Positions 7,499 to 16,722 of a DNA stretch of 64,000 nucleotides are shown here, piece after piece. The first letter of the stretch is position 1. Every line of letters begins with the position of its first letter. This DNA is from Micromonospora sp. WMMD882 (GTDB taxonomy: Bacteria > Actinomycetota > Actinomycetes > Mycobacteriales > Micromonosporaceae). The DNA lies in assembly GCF_027497255.1 (NCBI RefSeq), contig NZ_CP114903.1:4650001-4714000 (forward strand), given 5' to 3'. The position numbers were made by a program, and so were the translations under genes. Below the pieces are notes generated by a model that made no database searches, had not been told where the DNA came from, and saw nothing but the letters and a program-made list of their open reading frames with translations.

Positions 7499-8542
7499 TC
7501 AGGAGAGGACGTCGCGGGTGTCGAGCACGCCGAAGCGCTCCGGTCGGTACCAGCGGGCCTCGCGGTCGGTGTCGGTGACCTGGTCGGCGACGTCGAGGAC
7601 GAGCGCGAACAGGGCCATCCGGACCGGGATGCCGTTGTCGGTCTGCCGGAAGATCGCGAGCGCGGAACGGTCGTTGAGGTCGTCGGCGAGCTCGCTCACG
7701 CCACCGCGGCTGTCGCGCGGGAGCGGGTGCATCAGCACGGTGCCGGGCCGGCACACCTTGTCGTAGAGGGCGGCGTCGATCCGGAACCGGTCCTTGCTGG
7801 CGGCGGCCGAGCTGCCCTGCGGCAACCGCTCCTGCTGCACCCGCGTGGCGTAGACGACGTCCACGTCGCGGATGCCCTCGGCCAGGTCGTCGGTCAGCTC
7901 GACCGTGTGTCCCCGCTGCTGGAGCTTGCGTACCAGGTCGTCCGGGATCTGTAGCTCCGGGGGCGCGACGCAGACGAACGTCAGGCCGCTCTCCAGGGCC
8001 AGCAGCCTGGTGAGGCTGTGCACCGTCCGCCCGTAGCGGAGGTCACCCACCACCGCGATCCGCATGCCGCCCAACCCGCCGGGACGCAGCCCCCGCTCGC
8101 GGCACAGCGTGTACAGGTCGAGCAGCGCCTGGGTGGGGTGTTCGCCCGGCCCGTCGCCACCGTTGATCACCGGGACGTTGGTCGCGGCGGCGAACTCCGC
8201 CACCGCGCCCTCCTCCGGGTGCCGTACGACGAGGATGTCCATGTATCCGCTGACCACCCGGCTGGTGTCGTAGACCGACTCGCCCTTGGCCATCGAGGAG
8301 AAGGCGAAACCCGTGGTCTCACGGACGTATCCGCCGAGGCGGTTGAACGCCGCCCCGAAGCTCAGCCGCGACCGGGTGCTCGGCTCGAAGAACAGGTTGC
8401 CGAGCACCGCTCCTTCGAGCACGCGCGTCGTCCGCTCCCGCCGCGCGTACGGCAGCATCCGGTCCGTCACCTCGAACAGCCGCTGGATGTGGGCCAGCTC
8501 GAACTGCTCCACGGAAAGAACGTGCGCACCGGCGAACACCAC
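7499..8542 (-). CDS. aspartate carbamoyltransferase homolog inside the phosphonate cluster
   Basis: A 347-residue protein with every catalytic element of aspartate carbamoyltransferase (carbamoyl phosphate + L-aspartate to N-carbamoyl-aspartate). Carbamoyl-phosphate loop FFEPSTRS (S55-T56-R57-S58, where E. coli has STRT), 80s-loop Lys K86 (AKGE), R107 (RHP), H135 and Q138 (HPTQ), R172 (YGRTVHS), R234 (TRVQQERL) and the 240s-region HPLPR (272-276). HPLPR is the E. coli form, whereas usual actinobacterial PyrB proteins carry HPGP/HPAP there, so it does not look like a recent copy of the housekeeping gene. No other pyrimidine gene is nearby. Its place in a phosphonoacetate pathway suggests a drug-insensitive target copy for self-resistance; a biosynthetic carbamoylation is the alternative. 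GTG start at 8542 (or 8539) behind AAGGG. Confidence 0.85.
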   Translation of the reverse strand: MVFAGAHVLSVEQFELAHIQRLFEVTDRMLPYARRERTTRVLEGAVLGNLFFEPSTRSRLSFGAAFNRLGGYVRETTGFAFSSMAKGESVYDTSRVVSGYMDILVVRHPEEGAVAEFAAATNVPVINGGDGPGEHPTQALLDLYTLCRERGLRPGGLGGMRIAVVGDLRYGRTVHSLTRLLALESGLTFVCVAPPELQIPDDLVRKLQQRGHTVELTDDLAEGIRDVDVVYATRVQQERLPQGSSAAASKDRFRIDAALYDKVCRPGTVLMHPLPRDSRGGVSELADDLNDRSALAIFRQTDNGIPVRMALFALVLDVADQVTDTDREARWYRPERFGVLDTRDVLS

Positions 8543-8659
8543 TCGACCGCCCTTCTGTCACCTGCCCTGCGGCGGAGCCGTCGGGCACTGCCACCGCAGA
8601 AGCTTACCGAGGTCAGACGCCCGACCCGACATCGGCCGTCGGCGGCGGCGAGGGCGGGC

Positions 8660-9892
8660 TCAGGCCGGCGCGACGGTGACGGTGAGCGTGTCGACGGCCC
8701 GTCGGGCGGCCTCCTCGGCCGTCGGGCCGTCGTCCGCCACGGCGGTGCAGTAGCCGACCCGGTCGACGGAGTCCCGGATGGGGGCGGTCAGCTCGTCGCC
8801 CGGATCCTTGAGGAGCGTGCACCCGGTGACGAGGGGCAACGCCTCGGCCTGCCCGGTGTGCTCCACCGAGACGAGCCGCCCGGACCGGGGCGGCGTCAGG
8901 TACCGGATGGCGCCGGCCCGGCGTGGCCGGTCGGGCGCGGCCAGCAACGCGTCGAGGCGCGGCAGCACCCGTTCGCCGAGCACCTGCCGGACGGCCAGCT
9001 CCACCAGGTCGATGCCGGCCGCCGCGGCCAGCAGGGCGGGGATCTGGTCTCCGCCGGCCCGGACGTGGGTCTCCACCACCCGGGGCCCGTCGTCGGTGAG
9101 GATCAGCTCGGTGTGGGTCGGGCCGTGGGTGATCCCCAGGGCGTCCAGGGCCTGCCGCACGTGGGCGACCACCCGGCCGTCGTCGGGGCCGGGCTCGCGG
9201 ACCACGTGCCCCAGCTCGACGAAGTTGTCGTCCTTGATCTTGCGGGTGACGCCGACGACCCGGTGCTCACCCTGCTCCGAGATGGCCTCGACGCTCACCT
9301 CGACGCCGACCAGGAACGGCTCGACCACGATCGGGGATCCGGGCGGCGCGGACCGGACCGCCCGGCCGAACCCTTCCGCCAGGTCGGCGGGATCGTCGAC
9401 CCGCACGATGCCGAGGCTGCCGGTGCCGCGACGCGGTTTGAGGATCAGCGGGAGCCCGTGCTGGTCGGCGAAACGGCGCAGCTCCTCGACTGTGGAGACG
9501 GTCGTCGAGGGCACCTCCTCGACACCGGCGGCGCTGAGCCGGCGGCGCATCGCCACCTTGTCGTACACCGCCGCGACGACCTCTTCAGGGTGGAACGGCA
9601 GTCCCAGCGCGGACGCGATGGCCGCCGCGCGGTCCTGGTCGAACTCGCCGAACGCCCCGACGGCCTCGATCGGCTGCCGCCGGTGCACGCACTGCGCGAG
9701 CGCCACCCACTCCGCCGGGTCGGCGGCCTCGTCGAGAGCGATCACCCGCGCGGAACCGGTGGGGTGGCGGACCTTGGCCAGTCGTTGTGTCGCGACGAGA
9801 GTGGTGATGCTGGCGGCGGGGTCGAGGCGACGCAGCACCGGCGTGACGTCCCGGGCGCCGGCCACGACGAGCACGTGCTTGAACACCGTCAT
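8660..9892 (-). CDS. ATP-grasp ligase 2, paralog of the 6147 gene
   Basis: A 410-residue ATP-grasp protein: N-terminal VLVVAGARDV, ATP-binding LILKPRRGTGSLGIVRV (about 150-166), VEPFLVG hinge, and VVETHVRAGGDQIP (about 275-288) with the metal-binding acidic and Asn/Asp region. It has the same architecture and many of the same motifs as the 6147 product. The two may act in sequence on different amino acids. It is divergent from the PEP mutase gene across a 289-bp control region and may share a transcript with the carbamoyltransferase gene downstream (117-bp gap). The ATG at 9892 has GGAG close upstream. Confidence 0.85.
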   Translation of the reverse strand: MTVFKHVLVVAGARDVTPVLRRLDPAASITTLVATQRLAKVRHPTGSARVIALDEAADPAEWVALAQCVHRRQPIEAVGAFGEFDQDRAAAIASALGLPFHPEEVVAAVYDKVAMRRRLSAAGVEEVPSTTVSTVEELRRFADQHGLPLILKPRRGTGSLGIVRVDDPADLAEGFGRAVRSAPPGSPIVVEPFLVGVEVSVEAISEQGEHRVVGVTRKIKDDNFVELGHVVREPGPDDGRVVAHVRQALDALGITHGPTHTELILTDDGPRVVETHVRAGGDQIPALLAAAAGIDLVELAVRQVLGERVLPRLDALLAAPDRPRRAGAIRYLTPPRSGRLVSVEHTGQAEALPLVTGCTLLKDPGDELTAPIRDSVDRVGYCTAVADDGPTAEEAARRAVDTLTVTVAPA

Positions 9893-10181
9893 CAGGGCTC
9901 CACATCGAAAGTCGCGAGTCGTTGGTCCGAAACAGACCTGACCACGCGTGCGCCACGGCTGTCCAGCAGGTTGATGCCAGGAAAACGATCAGCGACCTAG
10001 TGTATACAAGCGCGCTACGGCGTGGCAGGCTGAGCCGACCGCTGTCGATCTTCATCGGGGCCCGTCGGCGTGCCCGATCCCGGTCGGCCCGTCACGCGCG
10101 TGCCCGCCCCGGCGTCATCACGTCACCGCGTCACTGTGGACGCTGACGACCACCACGACAACGTGATCGTGAGGAGAACGG
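9893..10181. promoter_or_regulatory. divergent control region between ATP-grasp 2 and PEP mutase genes
   Basis: These 289 bases carry no gene and must hold both divergent promoters. A perfect palindrome TGTATACA at 10001-10008 resembles the half-sites bound by some GntR-family proteins and could also serve as a -10 region. GAGGAG at about 10171 is the RBS of the PEP mutase gene. Confidence 0.4.
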
Positions 10182-11132
10182 ATGAGCAAGGCCAGCAGCC
10201 TCGCCGACCTGTTCCAGCGTTCCTCGCTGGACTTCCTGATGGGAGCGCACGACGCCCTGTCCGCGCAGATCGCGCAGGAGTGCGGCTTTCCCGGTGTGTG
10301 GGTCTCGGGGCTCGGGCTCTCGGCGTCCAGCGGCCTGCGGGACTCCAACGAGCTCTCCTGGACCCAGGTCATGGAGCGCACCGAGCTGCTGGCGGACCGG
10401 GTCTCGGTGCCGGCGCTCGTAGATCTCGACACCGGCTACGGTGACTTCAACAACGTCCGGCTGGTGATGCGCAGGCTGCAACGGGCCGACGTGGGCGGCG
10501 GGTGCATCGAGGACAAGCTGTTCCCGAAGACCAACTCGTTCGTCGGCTCCGAACAGGAACTGGCCGACCCGCACGAGTTCTGCGGCCGGATCAAGGCGGC
10601 CAAGGACACCGTCGGGGACGACGTCTTCCTGGTGGCCCGGTGCGAGGCGCTGGTCGCCGGCCGCTCGATGACCGAGGCCGTCGACAGGTGCGGCCGGTAC
10701 GCCGAGGCGGGCGCCGACGCCGTCCTGATCCACTCGAAGATGACCTCACCCGACGAGATCCTCAACTTCATGGCCTCGTGGGACCGACGCGTCCCGGTGG
10801 TGATCGTGCCGACCAAGTACTCGAAGGTCCCCGCGGAGGTCTTCGAGCGGGCCGGGATCTCGGTGGCGATCTGGGCGAACCAGACCCTGCGGGCGGCGAT
10901 CCGCAGCATGGAACAGCTCTGTATGGCCCTGCGCGAGCAGCGCACGATGCTGCACCTGGAAGGCGAGATCGCCGACCTGTCGCGGGTGTTCGACCTGACC
11001 AACAACGCCGAGCTGGAGCTGGCCAAGGAGCTGTACGCGAGCCCCCCGGCGGAGAGCCCACTGAACACGCTGGCCGACGACGGCGACGCCGCCGGGGACC
11101 AGTTGGTCGGCGCGGGCCCGACATCGGCCTGA
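10182..11132 (+). CDS. pepM: phosphoenolpyruvate mutase (phosphonate cluster entry enzyme)
   Basis: A 316-residue member of the isocitrate lyase/PEP mutase superfamily. Residues 110-119 read EDKLFPKTNS, the EDKxxxKxNS signature that separates true PEP mutases from lyases. DLDTGYGD (about 85-92) supplies the magnesium-binding region. The enzyme rearranges PEP to phosphonopyruvate, forming the C-P bond. The equilibrium favours PEP, so a following step must pull it; the decarboxylase at 15553 does this. The ATG has a strong GAGGAG RBS. It is the first gene of a tightly packed plus-strand operon. The C-terminal 30 residues are Ala/Gly/Asp-rich and look non-essential. Confidence 0.95.
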   Translation: MSKASSLADLFQRSSLDFLMGAHDALSAQIAQECGFPGVWVSGLGLSASSGLRDSNELSWTQVMERTELLADRVSVPALVDLDTGYGDFNNVRLVMRRLQRADVGGGCIEDKLFPKTNSFVGSEQELADPHEFCGRIKAAKDTVGDDVFLVARCEALVAGRSMTEAVDRCGRYAEAGADAVLIHSKMTSPDEILNFMASWDRRVPVVIVPTKYSKVPAEVFERAGISVAIWANQTLRAAIRSMEQLCMALREQRTMLHLEGEIADLSRVFDLTNNAELELAKELYASPPAESPLNTLADDGDAAGDQLVGAGPTSA

Positions 11133-11181
11133 CCCGGATGGGCAGCAGGACGACACCGGTCCCGGACGCCGGCACGACGCC

Positions 11182-12414
11182 ATGACGACCACCGCCACCT
11201 CCGGGTCTACCCTGGATCCGGTACAGGAGACCGGCCGCCTGCACGAGGCCTGGGCGCGCCGGTCGGCGACGATCGACGATCCGCTCGCCGACCTGCTGCG
11301 GCACCTGCACGCCGAGGTGCCGTACTACCGGGGCGGTCGGGCCGGGCGGCTCGCCGGGCTGCCGGTCGTCGACCGCGCGCTGCACCGGGCGCGCGGCGAC
11401 GAGTTCCGGGCGGTCGGGACGACGCCGGCCTACACCATCACCTCCAGCGGCAGCACCGGCGAGCCGTTGGCGGTGGGCCTCGACGAGGCGGCGTGGTACG
11501 CGGTCAACTACCACTTCTTCTCCCAGATCGTCGAGCTCGCCGGCGTGCCGACGGAGACCTTCCACCCCGGCGCGGTGGCTGTCGCGTTCGTCAGCAACAA
11601 GCCGTCCCGCCGGGCGTTCGTCCGACCGCTGCCCGGGCTGCGGCACGGCCTGTACGCGCGGGTCCAGCTCGACGCGCCGGCCGACCGCCTGGCCGCGCTG
11701 TTCGACCGGCTCCGGCCACCCGTCCTGTACGGCAAGCCCACCTACCTGCTCGACCTGCGACAGGCGCTGCTGCGGGCCGGGGTCGACCGCCCGACCTGGA
11801 CGCCCCGGCTGCTGCTGACCAGCGGTGAGCCGTTGCACCGGGACGACCGGGCGAGGCTCACCGGCTACTTCGGCGCGCCGCTTGTGGACGCGCTCGCCTC
11901 CACCGAGGGCGGGTTGATCGCGGCCACCCGTCCCGACGAGCCGGAGTACGACGTGTTCGGCGACAACGTCCGGCTCGAGGTGCGTACCGACGGGGGTCCG
12001 GTCGCCGCCACCGGGGAGGGCGAGCTGCTGGTGACGAACCTGGTCTACCGCGACACGGTGTTCGCGCGGTACCGCACCGGCGACCGGGCGGTGCTCGCTC
12101 CCGGGCGGGTCGACGGCGCGCAGCGGCTCGCCCGGCTGTGGGGCCGCGAGCCGCGGGAGGTCCGGTTCCGCACCGGCACGGTGCCCGCCGACACCCTCAC
12201 CGACCGGCTCGGTCTCCTGCCGGGCCTGGCGGACTTCCAGGTACGGACGGCGCCGTCCGGCGCGGTGCTGCGGTGGACGCCCGACGACGTCCCCGCCGAC
12301 CCCGAGCCGGCGTTGCGGGAGGTCATGGCCGAGCTGCTACCGGGAGAGGACGTCCGGTACGAGCGGTGCGCCCGGATCACGCCGCCGGGCGGCAAGAAAC
12401 GGAGATTCGTATGA
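11182..12414 (+). CDS. acyl-adenylating enzyme, phenylacetate-CoA ligase (PaaK/CapK) type
   Basis: 410 residues of the AMP-forming ligase superfamily, shorter PaaK/CapK-like branch. TITSSGSTGEPL (about 84-95) is the phosphate-binding loop, STEGG (about 237-241) the adenine/acyl-binding region, YRTGD (about 296-300) the ribose-binding Asp motif, and GGKKRRF at the C-terminus holds the catalytic Lys region. It would activate a carboxylate as an acyl-AMP, and then transfer it to CoA or an amine. In this cluster phosphonoacetate or an amino-acid carboxylate is a reasonable but unproven substrate. It overlaps the next gene by ATGA. Confidence 0.75.
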   Translation: MTTTATSGSTLDPVQETGRLHEAWARRSATIDDPLADLLRHLHAEVPYYRGGRAGRLAGLPVVDRALHRARGDEFRAVGTTPAYTITSSGSTGEPLAVGLDEAAWYAVNYHFFSQIVELAGVPTETFHPGAVAVAFVSNKPSRRAFVRPLPGLRHGLYARVQLDAPADRLAALFDRLRPPVLYGKPTYLLDLRQALLRAGVDRPTWTPRLLLTSGEPLHRDDRARLTGYFGAPLVDALASTEGGLIAATRPDEPEYDVFGDNVRLEVRTDGGPVAATGEGELLVTNLVYRDTVFARYRTGDRAVLAPGRVDGAQRLARLWGREPREVRFRTGTVPADTLTDRLGLLPGLADFQVRTAPSGAVLRWTPDDVPADPEPALREVMAELLPGEDVRYERCARITPPGGKKRRFV

Positions 12415-13457
12415 CGCTCGACCTGACCTGGACGGGCAGCCAGTTCCTGGACCCCGCCACGCACAGCCGGGACGTCCTCTCCGGCCTGGGGACGGTCGAC
12501 CTGACCACCAAGGACGACACCTGGGCCGACCGGGTCGCCGAGGCGGTCGGCGGGTACTTCACGGTCCCGGAGCCGTGGATCCGGGTGGGCGCCGGCACGA
12601 CGCAGCTCATCGAGGTGCTGCTGCGCGAGCTGCACCGGGGCGTCGTCGTCGACGTGGTGCCCAACTTCCACCTCGCGGCCACGGTGGCCCGGCAGGAGGG
12701 GTGGACGTACCACAGCGTGCCGGTCCGGGAGCCGGCCGAGCTGCTGCCCGCCCTGGCGCCGTACCTCGGCCGCGCCGACGTCACCATCTCGATGTCCTCG
12801 CCGCGCAACCCGCTCGGTTACCAGTTCGACCTGGCCGACGTCGAGGTCCTGCTGCGTCGGGCGGCGGGCCCGGTGATCCTCGACGAGGTGTACGCCGACT
12901 TCGCCCCGGACTCCGCGCTGCGGCTGCTCGGGGCGCACCCCAACCTGTACGTCGCGCGGACCTTCTCCAAGGCGTGGGGGCTGGCGACCCTGCGGGCCGG
13001 GTTCGTCGCCTCCGCCGCCTTCGCCGACCCGGCGCGGCAGGTCTCCCGTCGGTCGCTGCCCAACAGCGTCTCGGGCATCACCCAGCGCGCGGTACGTCAC
13101 CTGTTGGCACATCCGGAGGTCGTCCGGGAGAGCATCGCCGCCGCGCAGCGTGCCCGCGAGTCGATGCTGGCCGGGTTCGCCCGGATCGCCGGGGCGCGGG
13201 TCTGGCCGTCCGCGGCCAACTACGTCTGCCTGGAGACCCCGCTCGCCGGGCCGGTGGCCGAGGCGCTGGCGACCGCCGGGTACCGGGCCCGACTGCTGCA
13301 CGACCTGCGCGGGTACCCGGAGAGCTGGCCGCCCGGGATCCGGCTGTCGGTGCCGCCGCAGCCGCACCTGGACGCGGTGGTGGCCTGCGTCGCGGCCTGT
13401 CACGACGGGGTGGAGCCGGTCGCCGAGGTGGTCCCGCCAACTCGGGCGGCCCGGTGA
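12411..13457 (+). CDS. PLP-dependent aminotransferase, class I/II, histidinol-phosphate aminotransferase-like
   Basis: 348 residues of fold-type I. LDEVYADF (about 157-164) holds the Asp that contacts the PLP pyridine nitrogen, and TFSKAWGLATLRAG (about 184-197) holds the PLP Lys and the phosphate-binding Arg. It resembles HisC and the threonine-phosphate decarboxylase group, which bind phosphate-bearing substrates. It could transaminate a phosphono-keto acid or aldehyde, or supply an amino acid for ligation. Start ATG at 12411 overlaps the preceding stop by ATGA, and its own stop overlaps the next GTG, so translation is coupled. Confidence 0.8.
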   Translation: MTLDLTWTGSQFLDPATHSRDVLSGLGTVDLTTKDDTWADRVAEAVGGYFTVPEPWIRVGAGTTQLIEVLLRELHRGVVVDVVPNFHLAATVARQEGWTYHSVPVREPAELLPALAPYLGRADVTISMSSPRNPLGYQFDLADVEVLLRRAAGPVILDEVYADFAPDSALRLLGAHPNLYVARTFSKAWGLATLRAGFVASAAFADPARQVSRRSLPNSVSGITQRAVRHLLAHPEVVRESIAAAQRARESMLAGFARIAGARVWPSAANYVCLETPLAGPVAEALATAGYRARLLHDLRGYPESWPPGIRLSVPPQPHLDAVVACVAACHDGVEPVAEVVPPTRAAR

Positions 13458-15556
13458 GCCTCCCGCACGCGCCGGGCGTCCCGTCCGCGCCGACCGACCT
13501 GGCCGCGCCGACCGACCTGGCCGCGCCGGGCGTCCAGACCGCGCCGGGCGATCCGGGCGTGGTGGGCGGCCCGGCCGGCGCGGTCGGGGAGCTCAACGGA
13601 CAGCCCGCCATGAGCGCCGACGGCCGGCACGTCGCCTGGCTGTCCAGCGGCGCGGCGGGCACCCGGCTGGTGCTCTACGACGTGGCGGCCCGGCGGCCGT
13701 ACGCCAGTCTGCCGGTCGCGGCCCGGCGGGCGCGGGCCTTCACCTGGTCGCGGCTGCCCGGCGTCGGTATCGCGGTGGCCGATCCCACCGGCAGCGAGAA
13801 CTGGTCGCTGTACCGGGTCCGGGTCGACACGGGGGAGTGGGACGCGCTCGGGCCACCCGTCGGGGCGCAGAGCCGCGTGGTCCGGCTGAGCCCGCGGCGA
13901 CCGGACTCTGTGCTGGTGGCCACGAACGGGCGCGACCCCCGGTTCCACGACTACGACCTGGTGTCGCTGCGTACCGGTGACCGTCGCCGGCTGCTCGCGA
14001 ACGCCGGGTACGCGGCGGCCTACTTCGACGACGAGTTCGCGCTCCGGCTGGTGGAGACGGTCGACGGCGACGGCGCGCGGACGTTCTGGCACGGCGACCC
14101 GGCCGGCGGGCGACGGTTCCTGCGGGTGCCGCACGAGGACGCGTTGACCGCCCGGCTGCTGCGTTTCGCCGGGGACGGCCGGACCGTCTACGCCGTGCTG
14201 CCGGCCGGTGACGACGCCGTGCGGCTGGTCGGCCTGCGCTGCGTCGCCGACGAGCCGGCCACGGTGGAGGAGACGCTGCTGACGGCGCGGCGGGCCGACA
14301 TCGACCGGGTCCTGACCGCGCCGGGGACCGGCCGGCCGGAGCTGGCGCAGGTGGAACGCTTCCGACCCCGTACGGTCGCGCTGGCCCCCGCGCTCGCGCC
14401 GGTCCTCACCGCGCTCCGGGCCCGACTCGGCGACGAGCCCACCGTGCTGCAACGGCACGAGGACGGTCGGCTGTGGCTGGTGGCCGTGCGCCGACCCGAG
14501 ACGGACGTTCGGTACTTCTGCTACCAGCCGCACGACGACGCGTTGTGGCCGTTGTCGCAGGCCCGGCCGGACGGCCGACCGCTGGCGATCTCGTGTCGCC
14601 CGGTCGACGTCCCGGTGCGGGACGGCCGGCGCAGCGTGGCCTACCTGACCGTGCCGAGACGACGTGCGCCGCACGGCCCGGCCCCGGCGGTCCTGCTGGT
14701 CCACGGCGGTCCGTGGCGGCGCAGCCGATGGGAGTACGCCGAGCGGCGTGGCTGGCTGGCGGCTCTCGGTTACACGGTGATCGAGCCGAACTTCCGTGGT
14801 TCGACGGGCTTCGGTCGGGGCTGGGTCAACGCCGGTGACCGGCAGTGGGGCGCGGCGATGCGGGACGACCTGCTCGACGCGCTCGACTGGGCGGTCCGCC
14901 GGGGCGTGTGCGACCCCGACCGGGTCGGCCTGGTCGGGGGCAGCTACGGCGGGTACGCGGCCCTCCAGCTCGCCGCCAGCGCCGACCGCCTGTTCCGGTG
15001 CGTGGTGGCCACCTCGCCCGTCACCGACCTGCCGGCGTTCCTGGAGTCGCCGCCGCCGTACTGGCGTTCGGCCGCGCCCATGCTGCGCCGTCGGATCGGC
15101 GACCCGGCGGATCCGGCCCAGCGGGCGGCCCTCGACGCGGTGTCGCCGGTGCGGCACGCCGACCGGATCCGCTGCCCGGTGCTGCTGGTCCACGGTCTGA
15201 ACGACAGTCGGTTGCCGGCGGAGATGACCACCAGGATGTTCATGGCGCTGGCCCACGCCGACCGGGACGCCAGCATGGCCCTGTTCCCCGACGAGGGGCA
15301 CGAGATCGTCGGCGCCGCGAACCGGCTGGCCGTCGCCAACCTGCTCGCCGGCTTCCTCGCCCGACACCTGCCCGTGCCCGGGTCCTCCGCGCCGCCGACG
15401 TCCGCGCCGGAGCCGTCCGTGCCGGAAGCGTCCGCGCCGCCGACGTCCGTGCCGACAGCGGGCCGGGTGCCGGCGGGATCGACGCTCAAGCTCTTCCACA
15501 CCCCGCGTCACCAGCGGGTGAACGCCGATCCGACCGGACAGAAGGTGCGCCCGTGA
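13454..15556 (+). CDS. S9 family prolyl-oligopeptidase-like peptidase
   Basis: 700 residues: a Pro/Ala-rich N-terminus including a tandem APTDLA repeat (two 18-bp DNA copies), a beta-propeller domain (about 55-420) and a C-terminal alpha/beta-hydrolase domain. The triad is visible: S497 in GGSYGGY, D584 in NDSRLP, H616 in DEGHE. The tail (about 640-680) is a Pro/Ser/Ala-rich repeat. There is no signal peptide, so it is probably cytoplasmic. In a peptide-phosphonate cluster it may trim a ligated peptide, release an active form, or protect the producer. The GTG at 13454 overlaps the upstream stop. Confidence 0.82.
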   Translation: MSLPHAPGVPSAPTDLAAPTDLAAPGVQTAPGDPGVVGGPAGAVGELNGQPAMSADGRHVAWLSSGAAGTRLVLYDVAARRPYASLPVAARRARAFTWSRLPGVGIAVADPTGSENWSLYRVRVDTGEWDALGPPVGAQSRVVRLSPRRPDSVLVATNGRDPRFHDYDLVSLRTGDRRRLLANAGYAAAYFDDEFALRLVETVDGDGARTFWHGDPAGGRRFLRVPHEDALTARLLRFAGDGRTVYAVLPAGDDAVRLVGLRCVADEPATVEETLLTARRADIDRVLTAPGTGRPELAQVERFRPRTVALAPALAPVLTALRARLGDEPTVLQRHEDGRLWLVAVRRPETDVRYFCYQPHDDALWPLSQARPDGRPLAISCRPVDVPVRDGRRSVAYLTVPRRRAPHGPAPAVLLVHGGPWRRSRWEYAERRGWLAALGYTVIEPNFRGSTGFGRGWVNAGDRQWGAAMRDDLLDALDWAVRRGVCDPDRVGLVGGSYGGYAALQLAASADRLFRCVVATSPVTDLPAFLESPPPYWRSAAPMLRRRIGDPADPAQRAALDAVSPVRHADRIRCPVLLVHGLNDSRLPAEMTTRMFMALAHADRDASMALFPDEGHEIVGAANRLAVANLLAGFLARHLPVPGSSAPPTSAPEPSVPEASAPPTSVPTAGRVPAGSTLKLFHTPRHQRVNADPTGQKVRP

Positions 15557-16707
15557 TCGACCCAGCCTGGTTCCTGTCCGAGCTGACCCGACACCGGGTC
15601 GGCTGCGTCACCGGCGTGCCCTGTTCGTACGTCTCGGGCCTGTACACCCTCCTCGAAGGTGAGCAGCGGTACGTCTCGGCGACCAACGAGGCGGAGTCGG
15701 TGGCGATCGCCGCCGGCGTCTGGCTCGGCGGCTCGCAGGCGGTCGCGCTGTGCCAGAACTCCGGCCTGGGCAACATGACCAATCCGCTCAGCTCCCTCGC
15801 GGTCCCGTACCGGATCCCGGTGCTCCTCGGGGTGTCGCGGCGCGGCTGGCCGGCCGGCGCCGACGAGCCGCAGCACGCCCTGATGGGTCGGATCACGCCG
15901 GAGCTGCTCGGTCTGCTGGAGGTGGCCACCGAGACCCTCGACCCCGCGCCGGAGGTGGCGGCGCAGCAGATCGAGGTGGCGGTCCAGCGGTGCGCCGACC
16001 GGCGTTCCGCCGCCCTGGTCATCGAGAAGGGTCTGTTCGACAACGTCGTCCCGACGCCGGCCGTACCGCCGGTCGGGGTACGTCCGCCCGCGGCGGCGCA
16101 CACGCTGTCCGGCGGGGCCCGGCCCCGGCGGGCCGACGTGATCGCGGCCCACCTGGCGCTGGAACCGGCCCGGGTCACCGTGGCCACCACCGGTTACACG
16201 GGTCGTGAGCTGTACGGCATGGACGACCGGGACAGTCACTTCTACATGGCCGGCTCGATGGGCTGCGCGGCCGGCATCGGGGTCGGCCTCGCCACCACCG
16301 GCCATCCGGTGACCGTTCTCGACGGGGACGGCGCGCTGCTGATGCGGCTCGGCTCCCTCGCCACGGTCGGCCGGTACGTGCGTTCGCCCTACCTGCACGT
16401 CGTCCTGGACAACGGCCGGCACGAGTCGACAGGTGGCCAGCACACGAACGGCGCCGCCGTCGACTTCGCCGCGGTGGCCGTGGCCTGCGGTTACCGGGCG
16501 GCGTGGCGGTGCGACGGCATCGACGCGGTACGGGAGGCGCTGCGCCGGGCCGTCCAGGTGACGGACGGGCCGGTGCTGGTGCACTGTCGCGTCGAGGCCG
16601 GAACCAGCGGCGCCCTGCCCCGTCCCCGGCAGCGCCTGGACGACCTCGCGGCGCGGCTGCGCGCCCACCTGAGCCGAAAGCACGTCCCCGCGTCCGTCCC
16701 GCTCTGA
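15553..16707 (+). CDS. ppd: phosphonopyruvate decarboxylase (thiamine diphosphate-dependent)
   Basis: 384 residues, the usual length for this family, which lacks the central domain of other ThDP decarboxylases. The N-terminal Pyr domain has the conserved Glu in the NEAESVAIAAG region. The C-terminal PP domain has the ThDP/Mg motif GDGALLM (258-264) running to LDNGRHESTGGQ (about 282-293), the sequence typical of Ppd. It converts phosphonopyruvate to phosphonoacetaldehyde and CO2, making the PEP mutase step irreversible. The GTG start overlaps the peptidase stop by four bases. Confidence 0.93.
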   Translation: MIDPAWFLSELTRHRVGCVTGVPCSYVSGLYTLLEGEQRYVSATNEAESVAIAAGVWLGGSQAVALCQNSGLGNMTNPLSSLAVPYRIPVLLGVSRRGWPAGADEPQHALMGRITPELLGLLEVATETLDPAPEVAAQQIEVAVQRCADRRSAALVIEKGLFDNVVPTPAVPPVGVRPPAAAHTLSGGARPRRADVIAAHLALEPARVTVATTGYTGRELYGMDDRDSHFYMAGSMGCAAGIGVGLATTGHPVTVLDGDGALLMRLGSLATVGRYVRSPYLHVVLDNGRHESTGGQHTNGAAVDFAAVAVACGYRAAWRCDGIDAVREALRRAVQVTDGPVLVHCRVEAGTSGALPRPRQRLDDLAARLRAHLSRKHVPASVPL

Positions 16708-16722
16708 CCCCCGGGAGAAGCC

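Noticed and set aside
10182..11132. Assignment as 2-methylisocitrate or isocitrate lyase
   Set aside because: The EDKxxxKxNS motif and the Ppd and PhnY-like genes nearby favour PEP mutase; lyases have a Cys-containing KKCGH-type motif there.
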